A stretch of DNA of 64,000 bases from Xenorhabdus miraniensis (GCF_002632615.1 NZ_NITZ01000004.1:1-64000); one strand, 5' to 3'. Positions 10,061 through 20,705 are shown, counted from the first letter of the stretch. Translations and numbers: made by a program. The notes: a model not told the origin generated them from the letters alone.

Positions 10061-10791
10061 GCCGATTGAATCTCCCGGAGCTGGCGGCACTGACACCAGA
10101 ACAGCAAACCACGGCGCTGGCTGACATCAATCAACAATTAGAGTTGTTGGATGCCCATGATCGCGTGAAATGGGCGCTGGAACATTTGCCCGGCGAATTT
10201 GTGCTTTCCTCTAGTTTTGGTATTCAGGCGGCAGTTTGCTTACATCTTGTGACACGGGAGTACCCTGATATTCCCGTCGTGCTTACCGATACGGGGTACT
10301 TATTTCCCGAAACTTATCAATTTATCGATAGGCTGACCGAAAAACTCAACTTGAACCTGAAGGTTTTTCGTGCAGAGCACTCCTCAGTTTGGCAAGAAAC
10401 GCGTTATGGCAAATTATGGGAGCAGGGAATAGAAGGCATTGAACGTTATAATCAGATCAACAAAGTTGAGCCGATGAACCGTGCATTGAAAGAATTGAAA
10501 GCACAGAGTTGGTTTGCAGGTTTGCGTCGTCAGCAATCAGAAAGCCGCGCTAATTTGCCTGTACTGGCAATTCAACGAGATGTTTTCAAAATCCTGCCAA
10601 TGATTGATTGGGATAATCGGCGCGTACATCAATACCTGACTCAGCATGGCCTTGAGTACCATCCATTGTGGGAAGAAGGCTATCTCTCTGTGGGGGATAC
10701 CCATACGACGCAAAAATGGGAACCGGGTATGAGTGAAGAACAAACTCGTTTTTTTGGCCTGAAACGTGAGTGCGGTTTGCACGAAGGTTGA
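10057..10791 (+). CDS. cysH: Phosphoadenosine phosphosulfate reductase CysH
   Basis: 244 residues, identical in length to E. coli CysH. It reduces PAPS (made by CysC) to sulfite using thioredoxin. Substrate-binding segments [10 protein letters not shown] and [13 protein letters not shown] are present near residues 50-90, followed by [14 protein letters not shown]. The C-terminal ECGLHEG carries the catalytic Cys239. It lacks the paired-cysteine iron-sulfur motif of the APS reductase branch, as expected for the PAPS type. Translationally coupled to cysI by an ATGA overlap; last gene of cysJIH. Confidence 0.97.
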   Translation: MSRLNLPELAALTPEQQTTALADINQQLELLDAHDRVKWALEHLPGEFVLSSSFGIQAAVCLHLVTREYPDIPVVLTDTGYLFPETYQFIDRLTEKLNLNLKVFRAEHSSVWQETRYGKLWEQGIEGIERYNQINKVEPMNRALKELKAQSWFAGLRRQQSESRANLPVLAIQRDVFKILPMIDWDNRRVHQYLTQHGLEYHPLWEEGYLSVGDTHTTQKWEPGMSEEQTRFFGLKRECGLHEG

Positions 10792-10908
10792 ATTTGTTCC
10801 TGAATTCTTATAGAAGTGGCCGTTTACTCAGGCCACCTCTAAACTAAAATTTGATTACATAAAACATAATCAGAAGCATTAATTCCACTAAAAATCAATG
10901 TGTAAAAC

Positions 10909-10939
10909 AAAAAACTCGTTGGTAAGGCGAGATTTTTTT
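10909..10939 (+). terminator. Terminator downstream of cysH
   Basis: AAAAACTCG, a 9-base loop and CGAGATTTT form a stem with one A-A mismatch, ending in a 7-T run. It lies about 120 bases past cysH. A second small hairpin without T-run (GTGGCC/GGCCAC, 10816-10836) sits just before it. Confidence 0.7.
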
Positions 10940-11021
10940 GTGCAGTAAAGCTGGCGTTTATTAATGAAATATTCTCAGATACTGCTGTTAACTTAGCATT
11001 GTGTAGTTGTTATGCTAAAAA

Positions 11022-11498
11022 TCAGTTCTCACAATGCCCTTCCTTTGCAAGATGAACACCTGCCTTAGATATCACTCTTTTCCCTTCATCTTCAGTTGAT
11101 ACACTCAAACCCGCACCGCCAACAAAAACGCCCATTTTTATGTATTGTCTTATGAAGTAATTTTTTCCAGATTCAGTAAAAATGAGCAGGTCATTAGGGG
11201 AGAATTCTGATTCAGTAGATATTTTGTGATTTTGATCACCTGATACTTGTGTGTAGAAAAAAGTTTTATCCGCTGTTTCTCCAATACACTTCCCATCAAC
11301 ATAAATATCTTTTTTTAGAGCCTTACCGACAAAGCTATCGCGGTAGATATATAAACCAGATCTGCCTTTCTCTGGCGCAGAGAAGCTTTTAGCTTTCGAT
11401 GATTCTTGTTCAGTTGCAAGAGGTACGCTGGCACAACCACTAAGAAATAACGCGCTAAAAAGAGAAATTGATAAAAGTAATTTTTTGGTATTCATCAT
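11022..11498 (-). CDS. DUF2846-type lipoprotein
   Basis: 158 residues with a clear lipoprotein signal: MMNTKK, a hydrophobic stretch, then LFLSGCASV with the lipidation Cys at about position 22. The mature part has the DUF2846-like core GRSGLYIYRDSFVGKALKKD, then a VDGKCIGETADKTFFY segment and a C-terminal IRQYIKMGVFVGG. Function of the family is unknown; an outer-membrane or periplasmic location follows from the lipobox. The residue after Cys is Ala, not Asp, so outer-membrane sorting is expected. It stands alone between the two cys operons on the opposite strand and has no evident link to sulfur. Confidence 0.75.
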   Translation of the reverse strand: MMNTKKLLLSISLFSALFLSGCASVPLATEQESSKAKSFSAPEKGRSGLYIYRDSFVGKALKKDIYVDGKCIGETADKTFFYTQVSGDQNHKISTESEFSPNDLLIFTESGKNYFIRQYIKMGVFVGGAGLSVSTEDEGKRVISKAGVHLAKEGHCEN

Positions 11499-11896
11499 AA
11501 AAAATAGAACCTTTTGTATAAAAGTAAAAGAACTTGCTCAATCCAGATGAAGTCGTCGTCATCCAAGAATAAATAATAGCCATCCATCACCTATATTGCG
11601 AATATTTGGTATTTAAACTTTCAAGAGGCACTGAGTATTCGTATTTTCCTGTTTAAAATGTATTATTTTACAGGTTTTCGGTCAGTGAAGTTAGATAGAT
11701 ACGCTTGCACGTTGAATGCACCAGATTTAAAATCTACTACTTGGGAATAACTTAGATAAAATATCTTTATAATATTTTTCTTTTTCTCTGGGTTTAAGTT
11801 TTGAATTTAATTTGCAAAAATTAAAATTTAATCAATAAATATTAGCGCACAAAAGCATTCTAATAGGGATTATGATGTTCACGTCCTTTAAGCAAT

Positions 11897-12007
11897 ATGT
11901 CCAGTATTCCGGTGGGATATCTCATTTTGTATTGGGTGATTTACAAAAATAAGAATGGTAAAGCCGAGGTGGATTTTATTTGTAACCTGAAGGGATCATC
12001 TAAATAA
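11897..12007 (+). CDS. Possible 36-residue small ORF or gene remnant
   Basis: The frame reads MSSIPVGYLILYWVIYK followed by a charged tail ending NLKGSSK. It is less AT-rich than the flanks and reads like protein. No good ribosome site precedes the ATG. It could be a small membrane peptide, the tail of a decayed gene, or chance. No family recognised. Confidence 0.25.
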   Translation: MSSIPVGYLILYWVIYKNKNGKAEVDFICNLKGSSK

Positions 12008-12062
12008 GTCGATGAAATAAACGTAAGGTGTGATAATAAACAGCATTTTTATAACCTTAAAA

Positions 12063-12078
12063 TGTGATTCATATCACA
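12063..12078. promoter_or_regulatory. Candidate CRP binding site
   Basis: TGTGA-TTCATA-TCACA is an exact match to both half-sites of the CRP consensus with the required 6-base spacer, flanked by A/T (AAAATGTGA...TCACAAAAT). It is about 220 bases upstream of the cysG start; what it regulates is inferred. Confidence 0.6.
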
Positions 12079-12151
12079 AAATAACCTCTTTCAGCAAAGA
12101 GGCGGTACACAATAAAAAAGCAGGAGTTTTTCCTGAATATTTCACATGTTG

Positions 12152-12226
12152 CAATTTCATAACCCATTAAAAAACTGACCTTATGCAATTCAGGAACTAA
12201 TAATTACTTTTTGTCATTTCATAACC
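12152..12226 (+). promoter_or_regulatory. Direct repeat ATTTCATAACC upstream of cysG
   Basis: Two 11-base copies, at 12154-12164 and 12216-12226, 62 bases apart. The TCATAACC core also appears in inverted form upstream of cysJ, suggesting a shared activator, CysB being the obvious one in this pathway. Confidence 0.35.
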
Positions 12227-12295
12227 TCGTCACAGCTTCATATATTCATCCTTTAGATAATTATTAAAAAATTAAACACTGGATGGCATGTCACT

Positions 12296-13750
12296 GTGGA
12301 CTATTTACCCTTATTTGTTGAGCTCAAAGCCCGAAAAGTATTGCTGGTGGGAGGTGGAGAAATTGCTTCCCGCAAGGCAAGTTTGTTACTGCGTACTGGT
12401 GCAGCGTTAACAGTTGTTGCACCTGAATTACATGCAGAACTGCAACAGCGTCATCAAAAGGGAGAGTTTGAGTGGTTACAGGGAACGTTTAAAACCGAAT
12501 ATCTTAATGGCGTATTTTTAGTGATTGCCGCGACTGACGATCACAATCTCAACCAATCTATTTTTGAAGAAGCCAATAACTGGGCAATTCTGGTTAATGT
12601 TGTGGATAACCAACCACTTTGCTCCGCTATTTTTCCATCCATCATTGATCGTTCTCCGATTATGGTCGCTATTTCATCGGCCGGAAAATCTCCGGTATTG
12701 ACAAAATTATTGCGGGAAAAGTTGGAGTCCTTACTGCCATTTCATCTTGGTTCAATGGCAGACATTGCAGGCCGCTGGCGTGAACGCGTAAAACAGCGGT
12801 TTGCTTCCATGCGTCAGCGACGTCATTTTTGGGAAAAGGCATTTAGTGGGCGTTTTGCCACTTTGGTTGCTAATGGACAATTACAACAAGCAGAAGAACA
12901 ACTCGAACAACAATTCACTCAGGATAATTCTCGCATCCAAGGAGAATTGGCGTTGGTAGGAGCAGGGCCGGGAGATCCGGGTTTACTGACATTAAAAGGT
13001 TTGCAGGTGCTCCAGCAGGCTGATGTCGTCCTCTATGACCATTTGGTTAGTGACGAGATTCTGGAATTAGTGCGCCGTGATGCAGACAAAATCTGCGTTG
13101 GAAAAAGAGCGGGTAATCATTCTGTTGTTCAGGAAGAAACGAATGCGCTTATCGTTAAACTGGCAAACCAAGGGAAAAAAGTTGTGCGCCTGAAAGGAGG
13201 CGATCCCTTTATTTTTGGTCGTGGCGGAGAAGAATTACAAATTGCGGCAGAGGCTGGTATTCCTTTTCAGGTTGTGCCCGGTATTACCGCTGCCGTTGGT
13301 GCTTCTGCGTATGCAGGTATTCCTTTGACACATCGAGAACATTCTCAAAGCGTCACTTTTATTACAGGTCATTGCCGTGAAAACGGTAATGAATTGGATT
13401 GGCCTGCATTAGCGCGGGGCAATCAAACACTGGCAATTTACATGGGCATCATGAAATCTGCCTTAATCAGTCAAAAACTGATTTCACACGGGCGGGATGC
13501 CGATACTCCCGTTGCCGTCATTGGTTGTGGCACTCGTCAAGAACAGCAAGTGTTGACCGGAACCTTATCCGAACTGGAACGGTTGGCACAGGAAGCTCCA
13601 TCTCCTGCTTTGCTGGTAGTGGGAGAAGTGGCTCAACTCCATCATCAGATAGCGTGGTTTGGGCAGCAATCCGTTGATCAAAATCCATTGACTGATCAAG
13701 AAAAAACGGTTGCTCAAGTAAATCATCCAGCTGTTATTGATTTTGAATAA
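12296..13750 (+). CDS. cysG: Siroheme synthase CysG (trifunctional)
   Basis: 484 residues from a GTG start; the only nearby ATG is out of frame, and [11 protein letters not shown] matches the E. coli N-terminus. The N-terminal precorrin-2 dehydrogenase/ferrochelatase half has the NAD-binding [11 protein letters not shown] and the catalytic Asp104 (NVVDN), with Ser128 in SSAGKSP. The C-terminal uroporphyrinogen-III methyltransferase half has [15 protein letters not shown] and [16 protein letters not shown]. It makes the siroheme for CysI. Unlike E. coli, where cysG follows nirBDC, here it heads cysDNC, which ties it to sulfate assimilation. Confidence 0.96.
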   Translation: MDYLPLFVELKARKVLLVGGGEIASRKASLLLRTGAALTVVAPELHAELQQRHQKGEFEWLQGTFKTEYLNGVFLVIAATDDHNLNQSIFEEANNWAILVNVVDNQPLCSAIFPSIIDRSPIMVAISSAGKSPVLTKLLREKLESLLPFHLGSMADIAGRWRERVKQRFASMRQRRHFWEKAFSGRFATLVANGQLQQAEEQLEQQFTQDNSRIQGELALVGAGPGDPGLLTLKGLQVLQQADVVLYDHLVSDEILELVRRDADKICVGKRAGNHSVVQEETNALIVKLANQGKKVVRLKGGDPFIFGRGGEELQIAAEAGIPFQVVPGITAAVGASAYAGIPLTHREHSQSVTFITGHCRENGNELDWPALARGNQTLAIYMGIMKSALISQKLISHGRDADTPVAVIGCGTRQEQQVLTGTLSELERLAQEAPSPALLVVGEVAQLHHQIAWFGQQSVDQNPLTDQEKTVAQVNHPAVIDFE

Positions 13751-13760
13751 GGAGTGGTCA

Positions 13761-14669
13761 ATGGACAAAAAAAGACTGACACATTTACAGCAACTTGAAG
13801 CTGAAAGTATCCATATCATACGGGAAGTCGCGGCTGAATTTGCCAACCCTGTGATGCTCTATTCGATAGGTAAAGATTCTTCAGTCATGCTGCACCTCGC
13901 ACGTAAGGCTTTTTATCCGGGAAAGGTTCCTTTTCCTTTACTGCACGTGGATACAGGCTGGAAATTTCGGGACATGTATGATTTCCGCGATCGTACTGTG
14001 GAAGAGTATGGTCTTGAATTGCTGGTTTACCGCAATCCACAAGGGGATGAACTGGGAATTAATCCTTTTATTCATGGCAGCGCAAAACATACCGACATCA
14101 TGAAGACAGAGGGATTGAAACAGGCGCTGAATAAATATGGTTTTGATGCTGCATTTGGTGGGGCGCGGCGTGATGAAGAAAAATCGCGGGCGAAAGAACG
14201 GATTTACTCATTCCGTGATCGCGTTCATCGCTGGGATCCCAAAAACCAGCGCCCAGAACTCTGGCGCAACTATAACGGCCAGATTAACAAAGGGGAAAGC
14301 ATCCGCGTATTCCCGTTATCCAACTGGACTGAATTGGACATCTGGCAATACATCTATTTAGAACAGATTGACATTGTTCCCCTTTATTTCGCTAAACATC
14401 GTCCGGTTATTCAGCGCGACGGAACATGGATTATGGTTGACGATGATCGCATTGATCTGAAAACTGGAGAAGTTATCAGTCAGCGTAAAGTTCGTTTCAG
14501 AACATTGGGTTGTTGGCCGCTGACAGGTGCTGTGGAGTCGGATGCAGGGACATTACCGGAAATCATAGAAGAAATGTTGATATCGACTACCAGTGAACGG
14601 CAGGGACGGCTGATTGATAGTGATCAATCCGGTTCGATGGAGCTGAAAAAGCGTCAGGGTTATTTTTAA
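13761..14669 (+). CDS. cysD: Sulfate adenylyltransferase subunit 2 CysD
   Basis: 302 residues, the E. coli length. With the GTPase CysN it makes adenylyl sulfate (APS) from sulfate and ATP. The PP-loop [16 protein letters not shown] is at residues 40-55. [22 protein letters not shown] and the terminus [11 protein letters not shown] are near identical to E. coli CysD. The ATG at 13761 has an AAGGAG site 6-7 bases upstream. The frame extends 8 codons further into cysG without support. Eleven bases separate it from cysN. Confidence 0.97.
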   Translation: MDKKRLTHLQQLEAESIHIIREVAAEFANPVMLYSIGKDSSVMLHLARKAFYPGKVPFPLLHVDTGWKFRDMYDFRDRTVEEYGLELLVYRNPQGDELGINPFIHGSAKHTDIMKTEGLKQALNKYGFDAAFGGARRDEEKSRAKERIYSFRDRVHRWDPKNQRPELWRNYNGQINKGESIRVFPLSNWTELDIWQYIYLEQIDIVPLYFAKHRPVIQRDGTWIMVDDDRIDLKTGEVISQRKVRFRTLGCWPLTGAVESDAGTLPEIIEEMLISTTSERQGRLIDSDQSGSMELKKRQGYF

Positions 14670-14680
14670 GGAGACCAGAA

Positions 14681-16123
14681 ATGCCAGCACTTGCATATAA
14701 TGAAACCATCGCCAGCCAGATCAAACAGCAAGGAGGCGTTGAAGCTTACCTGCGGGGACAGCAAGAAAAGGGATTATTGCGCTTTTTAACCTGTGGTAGC
14801 GTGGATGATGGCAAAAGTACACTAATAGGCCGTTTACTGCATGACACCCGCCAAATTTATGAAGATCAGCTTGCAACATTACAAAGCGACAGCAAGCGGA
14901 TAGGGACTCAAGGCGAAAAGCTGGATTTGGCATTATTAGTCGATGGATTGGCTGCGGAACGGGAGCAGGGCATTACCATTGACGTTGCATACCGTTATTT
15001 TTCTACAGAAAAGCGCAAATTCATCATTGCGGATACACCGGGGCATGAACAATATACCCGCAATATGGCCACTGGCGCTTCAACCAGTAATCTCTCCATT
15101 TTGCTGATAGATGCACGAAAAGGTGTCCAGGAGCAAACACGCCGACACAGTTTTATCAGCACCCTGCTGGGTATTCGCCATCTGGTGGTAGCCGTGAATA
15201 AAATGGATCTGCTCGAATACCGACAAGATATATTTGAACAGATCAAACAGGATTACTTGGATTTTGCAGCTCAATTGCCTGCTGACCTGAATATTCATTT
15301 CGTGCCAATTTCAGCATTGGAAGGGGATAACATTGTCACCCGCAGCGAAAAAATGGCCTGGCATACAGGGAAAACTTTACTGGATATCCTTGAATCCGTG
15401 GATGTACAGACCAAAGCGACAGAACAGCCTCTGCGCTTTCCGGTGCAATATGTAAACCGCCCCGATCTCGATTTTCGTGGATACAGTGGGACATTATCGT
15501 CAGGGGTTTTGCGCCAAGGCCAGAAAATTAAAGTGATGCCATCAGGGGTTGTTTCGACGGTAGAGAGAATAGTGACTTTTAATGGTGATCTGCCATTTGC
15601 TGTACCTGGAGAAGCCATTACCGTTGTACTAAAAGATGAAATTGATATCAGTCGTGGCGATCTATTGGTTGCTGTTGAGGATCAAATGATTGCAGTCCGC
15701 CATGCTTTGGTTGATGTTGTATGGATGTCGGAAAAGCCATTGATTCAGGGGCAAAGTCTGGATATCAAAGTTGCGGGTAAAAAAAGCCGGGGCAAAGTCG
15801 ATAATTTCCAATATCAGGTAGATATTAACAATTTGACCCAGAAAGTTGCGGTTGAGCTCTCTTTGAATGCAATTGGGCTGGTGGAATTCTCATTTGATGA
15901 GCCGTTACTGCTCGACAGTTATGCACAAAATGCGGATACAGGCGGCATCATTCTGATTGATCGTCTGACCAACGTTACTGTGGGAGCCGGGCTGGTGCGG
16001 GAAATTCAGACTGATGTTTATGAAGAGCCTAAAGAATACAGTGAGTTTGAACTGGAGTTCAATCGGTTAGTCCGTCGCCACTTCCCGCATTGGGGAGCGC
16101 GTGACTTATTGGGAGGGAAATAA
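14681..16123 (+). CDS. cysN: Sulfate adenylyltransferase subunit 1 CysN
   Basis: 480 residues. GTPase subunit that drives APS formation by CysD. EF-Tu-like GTP-binding motifs are complete: [15 protein letters not shown] (P-loop), [10 protein letters not shown] switch I region, [17 protein letters not shown] (G3) and NKMD (G4), followed by beta-barrel domains. An AAGGAG site precedes the ATG. This is the stand-alone form, not fused to an APS kinase domain; CysC is encoded separately immediately after. Confidence 0.97.
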   Translation: MPALAYNETIASQIKQQGGVEAYLRGQQEKGLLRFLTCGSVDDGKSTLIGRLLHDTRQIYEDQLATLQSDSKRIGTQGEKLDLALLVDGLAAEREQGITIDVAYRYFSTEKRKFIIADTPGHEQYTRNMATGASTSNLSILLIDARKGVQEQTRRHSFISTLLGIRHLVVAVNKMDLLEYRQDIFEQIKQDYLDFAAQLPADLNIHFVPISALEGDNIVTRSEKMAWHTGKTLLDILESVDVQTKATEQPLRFPVQYVNRPDLDFRGYSGTLSSGVLRQGQKIKVMPSGVVSTVERIVTFNGDLPFAVPGEAITVVLKDEIDISRGDLLVAVEDQMIAVRHALVDVVWMSEKPLIQGQSLDIKVAGKKSRGKVDNFQYQVDINNLTQKVAVELSLNAIGLVEFSFDEPLLLDSYAQNADTGGIILIDRLTNVTVGAGLVREIQTDVYEEPKEYSEFELEFNRLVRRHFPHWGARDLLGGK

Positions 16124-16756
16124 GTGTCTCAGAATAAGGCATCTGGCTCCCGCTCACCGGTTTCACAAAATATCGTCTGGCATTCACATGCACTGGATAG
16201 GAAACAGCGGGAAACAGTAAATGGGCATCCTGCCTTAGTAGTTTGGTTCACGGGATTATCTGGCTCAGGAAAATCCACTCTTGCGGGGGCATTGGAACAA
16301 GCGTTGTTTTCGCAAGGAATCAAAACCTACTTACTGGACGGTGATAATCTGCGCCATGGTTTGTGCAGTGATTTAGGATTTTCTGACACTGACAGGCAGG
16401 AAAATATTCGACGAGTCGGAGAAGTCTCAAAATTGATGGTTGATGCCGGGCTGGTGGTGCTGACCGCGTTTATTTCCCCCAACAAAACAGAGCGGCAAAA
16501 AATACGTGAACTCATGGAAGTGGGGCAATTTATTGAAGTGCATGTTGATACACCTCTTGAAATATGTGAGGCTCGTGATCCCAAAGGGTTATATAAAAAA
16601 GCACGAGCGGGAGAATTGCCCCATTTCACGGGAATTAGTGCAGTTTATGAAGCACCGGAGCATCCTGATATTTATTTGAATGGCTCACAACCCGTGGAAA
16701 CTTCGATTGAAAAATTGCTTTTAGTTCTGCAAAGTTACGGTATCCAGCCAGCTTAA
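16124..16756 (+). CDS. cysC: Adenylylsulfate kinase CysC
   Basis: 210 residues. Phosphorylates APS to PAPS for CysH. The P-loop [15 protein letters not shown] is at residues 44-58, [18 protein letters not shown] follows, and FISPNKTER contains Ser118, equivalent to the phosphorylated active-site serine of E. coli CysC. It starts with GTG directly after the cysN TAA, with GGGAGGG just upstream, so it is translationally coupled. Last gene of cysGDNC; I see no strong T-run terminator in the 215 bases to ftsB. Confidence 0.96.
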   Translation: MSQNKASGSRSPVSQNIVWHSHALDRKQRETVNGHPALVVWFTGLSGSGKSTLAGALEQALFSQGIKTYLLDGDNLRHGLCSDLGFSDTDRQENIRRVGEVSKLMVDAGLVVLTAFISPNKTERQKIRELMEVGQFIEVHVDTPLEICEARDPKGLYKKARAGELPHFTGISAVYEAPEHPDIYLNGSQPVETSIEKLLLVLQSYGIQPA

Positions 16757-16971
16757 TTCCCTCGTTAAATAAACCGCGGTGAAACACATTATTATTGATA
16801 GTGGAATAATGTGTTTCTACACTCATCTAACTCAATATGTGCTTATTACATCACGTGGTCATATTTTGTGGCCGTATTTTAGATCAGTTTTGCGATAGTA
16901 AATAGATAGTAAATAGTCAGTGGCGTGATGCTTTCAGTTGTGGGATGATTAGCGGGTTTTCAGGGGGGGAG

Positions 16972-17289
16972 ATGGGCAAACTAACGCTACTATTACTGAT
17001 TCTGCTTGGCTGGTTGCAGTATTCGCTGTGGCTCGGCAAAAATGGTATTCATGATTACGTTCGGGTTAAGTCTGAGGTTGATAAGCAAGAAGTCGATAAT
17101 CTCAAACTTAAAGCGCGTAATGATCAGCTATTTGCTGAAATCAAGGATCTTAAAGTAGGAAATGAGGCGATTGAAGAACGTGCTCGTAATGAACTGGGCA
17201 TGATTAAGCCGGGAGAATCCTTTTACCGTATGGTGCCAGATACCTCTAAACAAAACGCGCCGCAATCTTTAAACCAGAACAGCAACTAA
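16972..17289 (+). CDS. ftsB: Cell division protein FtsB
   Basis: 105 residues. Bitopic divisome protein that forms a complex with FtsL and FtsQ. One N-terminal transmembrane helix ([17 protein letters not shown]) is followed by a coiled coil ([20 protein letters not shown]) and the conserved [21 protein letters not shown]. Start ATG 16972 gives MGKLTLLLL as in E. coli, with a run of G residues upstream as ribosome site. It leads the ftsB-ispD-ispF-truD cluster. Confidence 0.96.
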   Translation: MGKLTLLLLILLGWLQYSLWLGKNGIHDYVRVKSEVDKQEVDNLKLKARNDQLFAEIKDLKVGNEAIEERARNELGMIKPGESFYRMVPDTSKQNAPQSLNQNSN

Positions 17290-17302
17290 TTTACTAATCG
17301 AA

Positions 17303-18115
17303 ATGAATAATTCAGGGTTTCATTCTCCTATTGACCATACTCTTATTGACACTCCTCTTACTGAAATAGTCGCATTGATCCCGGCTGCGGGCATTGGTAG
17401 CCGGATGAAATCCGATTGCCCAAAGCAGTACCTCAACGTTGCGGGGAAAACGATCCTTGAACATACCTTGGCTGCATTACTTGAGCATCCCCGTATACAG
17501 CGCATTATTGTTGCACTGAATCCTGCTGATACTCAATTTGAGCAGTTGGATATCGCCTCAGATCCCAGAATTACCACCGTTATCGGTGGTGAAGAGCGGG
17601 CAGACTCAGTATTGGCAGGGTTAAATTATTTGTCTGGCTTGCCGGCCGAAAGAGCAATTTGGGTTTTGGTACACGATGCCGCTCGCCCTTGTCTTCATCG
17701 GGACGATTTAGATAATTTGCTATGTCTTATTGAGAAACGTGTCGATTCTCCTGACGTATGTGGCGGGCTTCTGGCCTCTCCCGTGAGGGATACCATGAAA
17801 CGCATGGTATCGCAGTCAGTAAAAGAATCACCCTCAACCAAACATTATACAGTGATTGATCATACCGTTGATCGCAACGGACTTTGGCATGCCCTGACCC
17901 CGCAGTTATTCCCTTTACAGCTATTGCGTGATTGCTTGAGCAAAGCACTTGCAGAACAAGCCTGCATTACGGATGAATCTTCGGCACTGGAATATTGTGG
18001 TTACCGCCCTGTATTGGTCAATGGGCGGGCGGATAATATTAAAGTTACCCAACCTGAAGATTTAGCATTGGCTGAGTTTTATCTATCCCGAAAATCTAAG
18101 GAATCTATCGTATGA
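17303..18115 (+). CDS. ispD: 2-C-methyl-D-erythritol 4-phosphate cytidylyltransferase IspD
   Basis: 270 residues, about 30 longer than E. coli IspD. Adds CMP to MEP in the non-mevalonate isoprenoid pathway. The nucleotide-binding [21 protein letters not shown], the HDAARPCL motif and the C-terminal [21 protein letters not shown] are present. The extra length comes from an N-terminal extension of about 13 residues and a small insertion after RDTMKRM. An ATG start at 17303 is used; a later start is possible because the N-terminal extension is not conserved. Overlaps ispF by 4 bases. Confidence 0.95.
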   Translation: MNNSGFHSPIDHTLIDTPLTEIVALIPAAGIGSRMKSDCPKQYLNVAGKTILEHTLAALLEHPRIQRIIVALNPADTQFEQLDIASDPRITTVIGGEERADSVLAGLNYLSGLPAERAIWVLVHDAARPCLHRDDLDNLLCLIEKRVDSPDVCGGLLASPVRDTMKRMVSQSVKESPSTKHYTVIDHTVDRNGLWHALTPQLFPLQLLRDCLSKALAEQACITDESSALEYCGYRPVLVNGRADNIKVTQPEDLALAEFYLSRKSKESIV

Positions 18116-18585
18116 GAATTGGACACGGTTTTGATGTGCATAAATTTGGCGGAGAAGGCCCATTGATCATTGGCGGTGTCCGTATTCCTTATGAACAAGG
18201 ACTAATCGCTCATTCAGATGGCGATGTTGCGTTACATGCTGCTACAGATGCTTTGTTGGGCGCGGCGGCATTAGGTGATATCGGTAAATTATTCCCTGAT
18301 ACTGACCCTGCCTTTAAAGGTGCGGATAGCCGGGAACTGCTGAAAGAAGCTTATCGCCGTATCCGGGCAAAGGGTTATCGGATCGGGAATTTGGATATCA
18401 CCATCATTGCGCAGGCACCGAAAATGCTGCCTCATATTCCTCAGATGCGGGTTAATTTGGCAGAGGATCTTGAATGTCATATGGATGATATTAACGTTAA
18501 GGCGACAACCACAGAAAAACTGGGATTTGTTGGCCGTAAAGAAGGCATTGCCTGCGAAGCGGTGGCTTTGCTGGTAAAGGAATAA
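18112..18585 (+). CDS. ispF: 2-C-methyl-D-erythritol 2,4-cyclodiphosphate synthase IspF
   Basis: 157 residues. Cyclises CDP-ME 2-phosphate to MEcPP. The metal ligands Asp8 and His10 lie in GHGFDVHKF, with the [18 protein letters not shown] segment following and the C-terminal [21 protein letters not shown] being diagnostic. It overlaps ispD by ATGA and is followed two bases later by truD. Confidence 0.97.
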   Translation: MRIGHGFDVHKFGGEGPLIIGGVRIPYEQGLIAHSDGDVALHAATDALLGAAALGDIGKLFPDTDPAFKGADSRELLKEAYRRIRAKGYRIGNLDITIIAQAPKMLPHIPQMRVNLAEDLECHMDDINVKATTTEKLGFVGRKEGIACEAVALLVKE

Positions 18586-18587
18586 GT

Positions 18588-19637
18588 ATGACGTTGAGTG
18601 AATTACATTGGCTTTATGGCCGACCGGAAGCGACGGGTGTTGTCAAAGCCGCACCAGAAGACTTTATTGTTCGTGAAGATTTAGGCTTTTCTCCTGATGG
18701 AGAAGGTGAACACTTGATGGTACACATCCGTAAGACAGGATGTAACACCCAATTTGTGGCAGATAATCTTGCTCGTTTTGCCAAAATACCGTCTCGTTCT
18801 GTCAGTTATGCAGGGTTAAAAGATCGCAATGCGGTCACGGAACAGTGGTTTTGTTTACATCTTCCGGGAAAACAAGATCCGGATTTAACCGCCTTTCAAC
18901 TTGAAGGTTGTGAAGTGCTGGCAACCTCCCGCCAGAAACGAAAACTACGGATTGGTGCATTGAAAGGTAATGATTTTACTCTGGTATTGAGAGAAATATC
19001 TGATCGGCAGTCCGTGGAAAACCGCTTACAGCAGATATCACAAACAGGTGTACCTAATTATTTTGGTGAGCAACGTTTCGGGCGTGATGGTCAAAATCTG
19101 GTGCAGGCGCAGCGCTGGGCGGCGAACGAAATTCAAGTCAGAGAACGTAATCGCCGCAGCTTTTACCTTTCTGCCTGCCGTAGTGCCATGTTTAATGCGA
19201 TTGCCAGCATACGTATCGCCCAGAATACACATCAGCAGGTGTTGAATGGCGATGCTTTGCAGTTAACAGGACGTGGTAGCTGGTTTGTGGCTGATGAGTC
19301 TGAATTAGCCGTGTTGCAGCAGCGAGTCATGGACGGAGAATTACAGATAACGGCGCCTTTGCCGGGCGATAAGTCATTGGGTACACAGCATCAAGCCCTG
19401 GATTTTGAACAACAATGCTTACTGAAATATGAATCACTTTGGGAATTAGCCAAACGTGAGCGAGTGGAGAGCGCCCGCCGCGCAATATTGGTGAAGCCAC
19501 TTAACTTGCGCTGGGAATGGAAGGATGATCAAATCGTTACTCTCTATTTCTCTCTGCCATCGGGGAGTTTTGCCACCAGCGTTGTCAGGGAGCTGATTAA
19601 TCAAGAGCAAAATAATACTGCGGATATTGCGGAGTAA
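18588..19637 (+). CDS. truD: tRNA pseudouridine(13) synthase TruD
   Basis: 349 residues, the normal TruD length. Makes pseudouridine 13 in tRNA-Glu. The catalytic Asp79 is in [29 protein letters not shown] and the [14 protein letters not shown] segment near the C-terminus are family signatures. Its own strong terminator follows, so surE is not in the same transcript here, unlike the contiguous arrangement in E. coli. Confidence 0.96.
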   Translation: MTLSELHWLYGRPEATGVVKAAPEDFIVREDLGFSPDGEGEHLMVHIRKTGCNTQFVADNLARFAKIPSRSVSYAGLKDRNAVTEQWFCLHLPGKQDPDLTAFQLEGCEVLATSRQKRKLRIGALKGNDFTLVLREISDRQSVENRLQQISQTGVPNYFGEQRFGRDGQNLVQAQRWAANEIQVRERNRRSFYLSACRSAMFNAIASIRIAQNTHQQVLNGDALQLTGRGSWFVADESELAVLQQRVMDGELQITAPLPGDKSLGTQHQALDFEQQCLLKYESLWELAKRERVESARRAILVKPLNLRWEWKDDQIVTLYFSLPSGSFATSVVRELINQEQNNTADIAE

Positions 19638-19644
19638 GAGTTTG

Positions 19645-19674
19645 ATTAAGAGCCTAATGGAATAGGCTCTTAAT
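19645..19674 (+). terminator. Hairpin terminator after truD
   Basis: ATTAAGAGCCTA, a 6-base loop and TAGGCTCTTAAT form a perfect 12-bp stem 7 bases after the truD stop. The T-run is short. It separates the truD transcript from the inserted lipase region. Confidence 0.75.
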
Positions 19675-19790
19675 CCATATTTATATCTAATACCCATCAC
19701 ACCCCATAATGGCCGCCTTACCACGATACATAAAAACGGGCGAATCGTGTTGGCTGTGTTCATTCATTATATTCCCTGATTTTTTATTAT

Positions 19791-20681
19791 CTAACCCTTT
19801 ATTATCACTTGTAGACAGTCATTCCATGTTTGATGCTCTACCGGGACATTTGCACTAATTACTTCGTAAAATTTGTATTTATTTAATAAAGCAAGATAAG
19901 TGAGTATAGTGTGTTTACAATTTATTGTATCAGTGATTTTCACATCGTCTCTCGGAGGCAGTTCATTGACATTGGGTAGTTGTTCAGAAAAAGGAGGAAT
20001 TTTAGTTATCCAATCATATATATAATTATGAACGACATTATCCTTGAAATGCTCACTAACATATGTAACAAATTCATAATTTCCTACTCTTGGGCTGGCA
20101 AATAGGCAAGCCCTGCCGTGAGGGGCTTTATTATAGATATCTCTCATAAGATAAGTTCCCATTGCAGCACCAAGGCTATGACCTGATATTGTGTAATAGC
20201 CATTTACTCCGATAAATTGTGTGATGGCATCTGCTAGTTTGAGTTGGGAGTAATTAATACCTGTTGTATTATCAGGAACAATCAGATTCAGAGATTGATA
20301 CATTGAATGAAAACCATCAAAAACTGCTTGATCTGGTGTATCAGGCCAGGGATGTATATAGTGTATATCAAAGTCTTTTATTTTTTCTGCAGAGGTTTTG
20401 GTCCCTCGGAGAGCAATAACGTATTCTCCTGGGTTTTTTATTCTCTCAACAATATATCCATGGTTAGCTCTTTTATCGGGAAATATTAATTCTTTTTTAT
20501 TTTCTTTGGCATTTTCACAAATAATACATTCTATTCCTGATATATAACATTTCAGTTTCCAGCCATCTTTTTCTATGCGTGGATCTGGAGGGGGCATCAG
20601 GTTATCCGGATATTGATCATACATCGTTGCTGCATATAGAACTAATGATGCAAAACTATCGAAGTAATTTTCTGTGAACAT
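19791..20681 (-). CDS. Class-3 lipase-like alpha/beta hydrolase
   Basis: 296 residues. The nucleophile motif SGHSLGAAMGTYL places Ser169; the acid is probably Asp223 in YDWITKIPP and the base His257 in NCKHTILTYL, the normal order of a lipase_3 (Mono/diacylglycerol lipase) domain. EYVIALRGTKTSAEKIKDF is the typical strand before the oxyanion region. No signal peptide is visible, so it is cytoplasmic or exported by a dedicated secretion system. ATG 20681 has GGGAGA 6 bases upstream. It lies alone, opposite to truD and surE, inside a normally compact cluster, which points to acquisition. A secreted or injected phospholipase effector is possible but not shown. Confidence 0.8.
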   Translation of the reverse strand: MFTENYFDSFASLVLYAATMYDQYPDNLMPPPDPRIEKDGWKLKCYISGIECIICENAKENKKELIFPDKRANHGYIVERIKNPGEYVIALRGTKTSAEKIKDFDIHYIHPWPDTPDQAVFDGFHSMYQSLNLIVPDNTTGINYSQLKLADAITQFIGVNGYYTISGHSLGAAMGTYLMRDIYNKAPHGRACLFASPRVGNYEFVTYVSEHFKDNVVHNYIYDWITKIPPFSEQLPNVNELPPRDDVKITDTINCKHTILTYLALLNKYKFYEVISANVPVEHQTWNDCLQVIIKG

Positions 20682-20705
20682 ATCTATCTCCCTATGTTGT
20701 TATTA

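Larger units (their letters stand above)
11499..12295. other. Long intergenic region upstream of cysGDNC
   Basis: About 800 AT-rich bases. Within it I can support a perfect CRP-type palindrome at 12063-12078, two direct copies of ATTTCATAACC near 12154 and 12216, and one short open frame of 36 codons at 11897-12007. The rest (11499-11880 in particular) shows nothing I can name. Confidence 0.5.
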
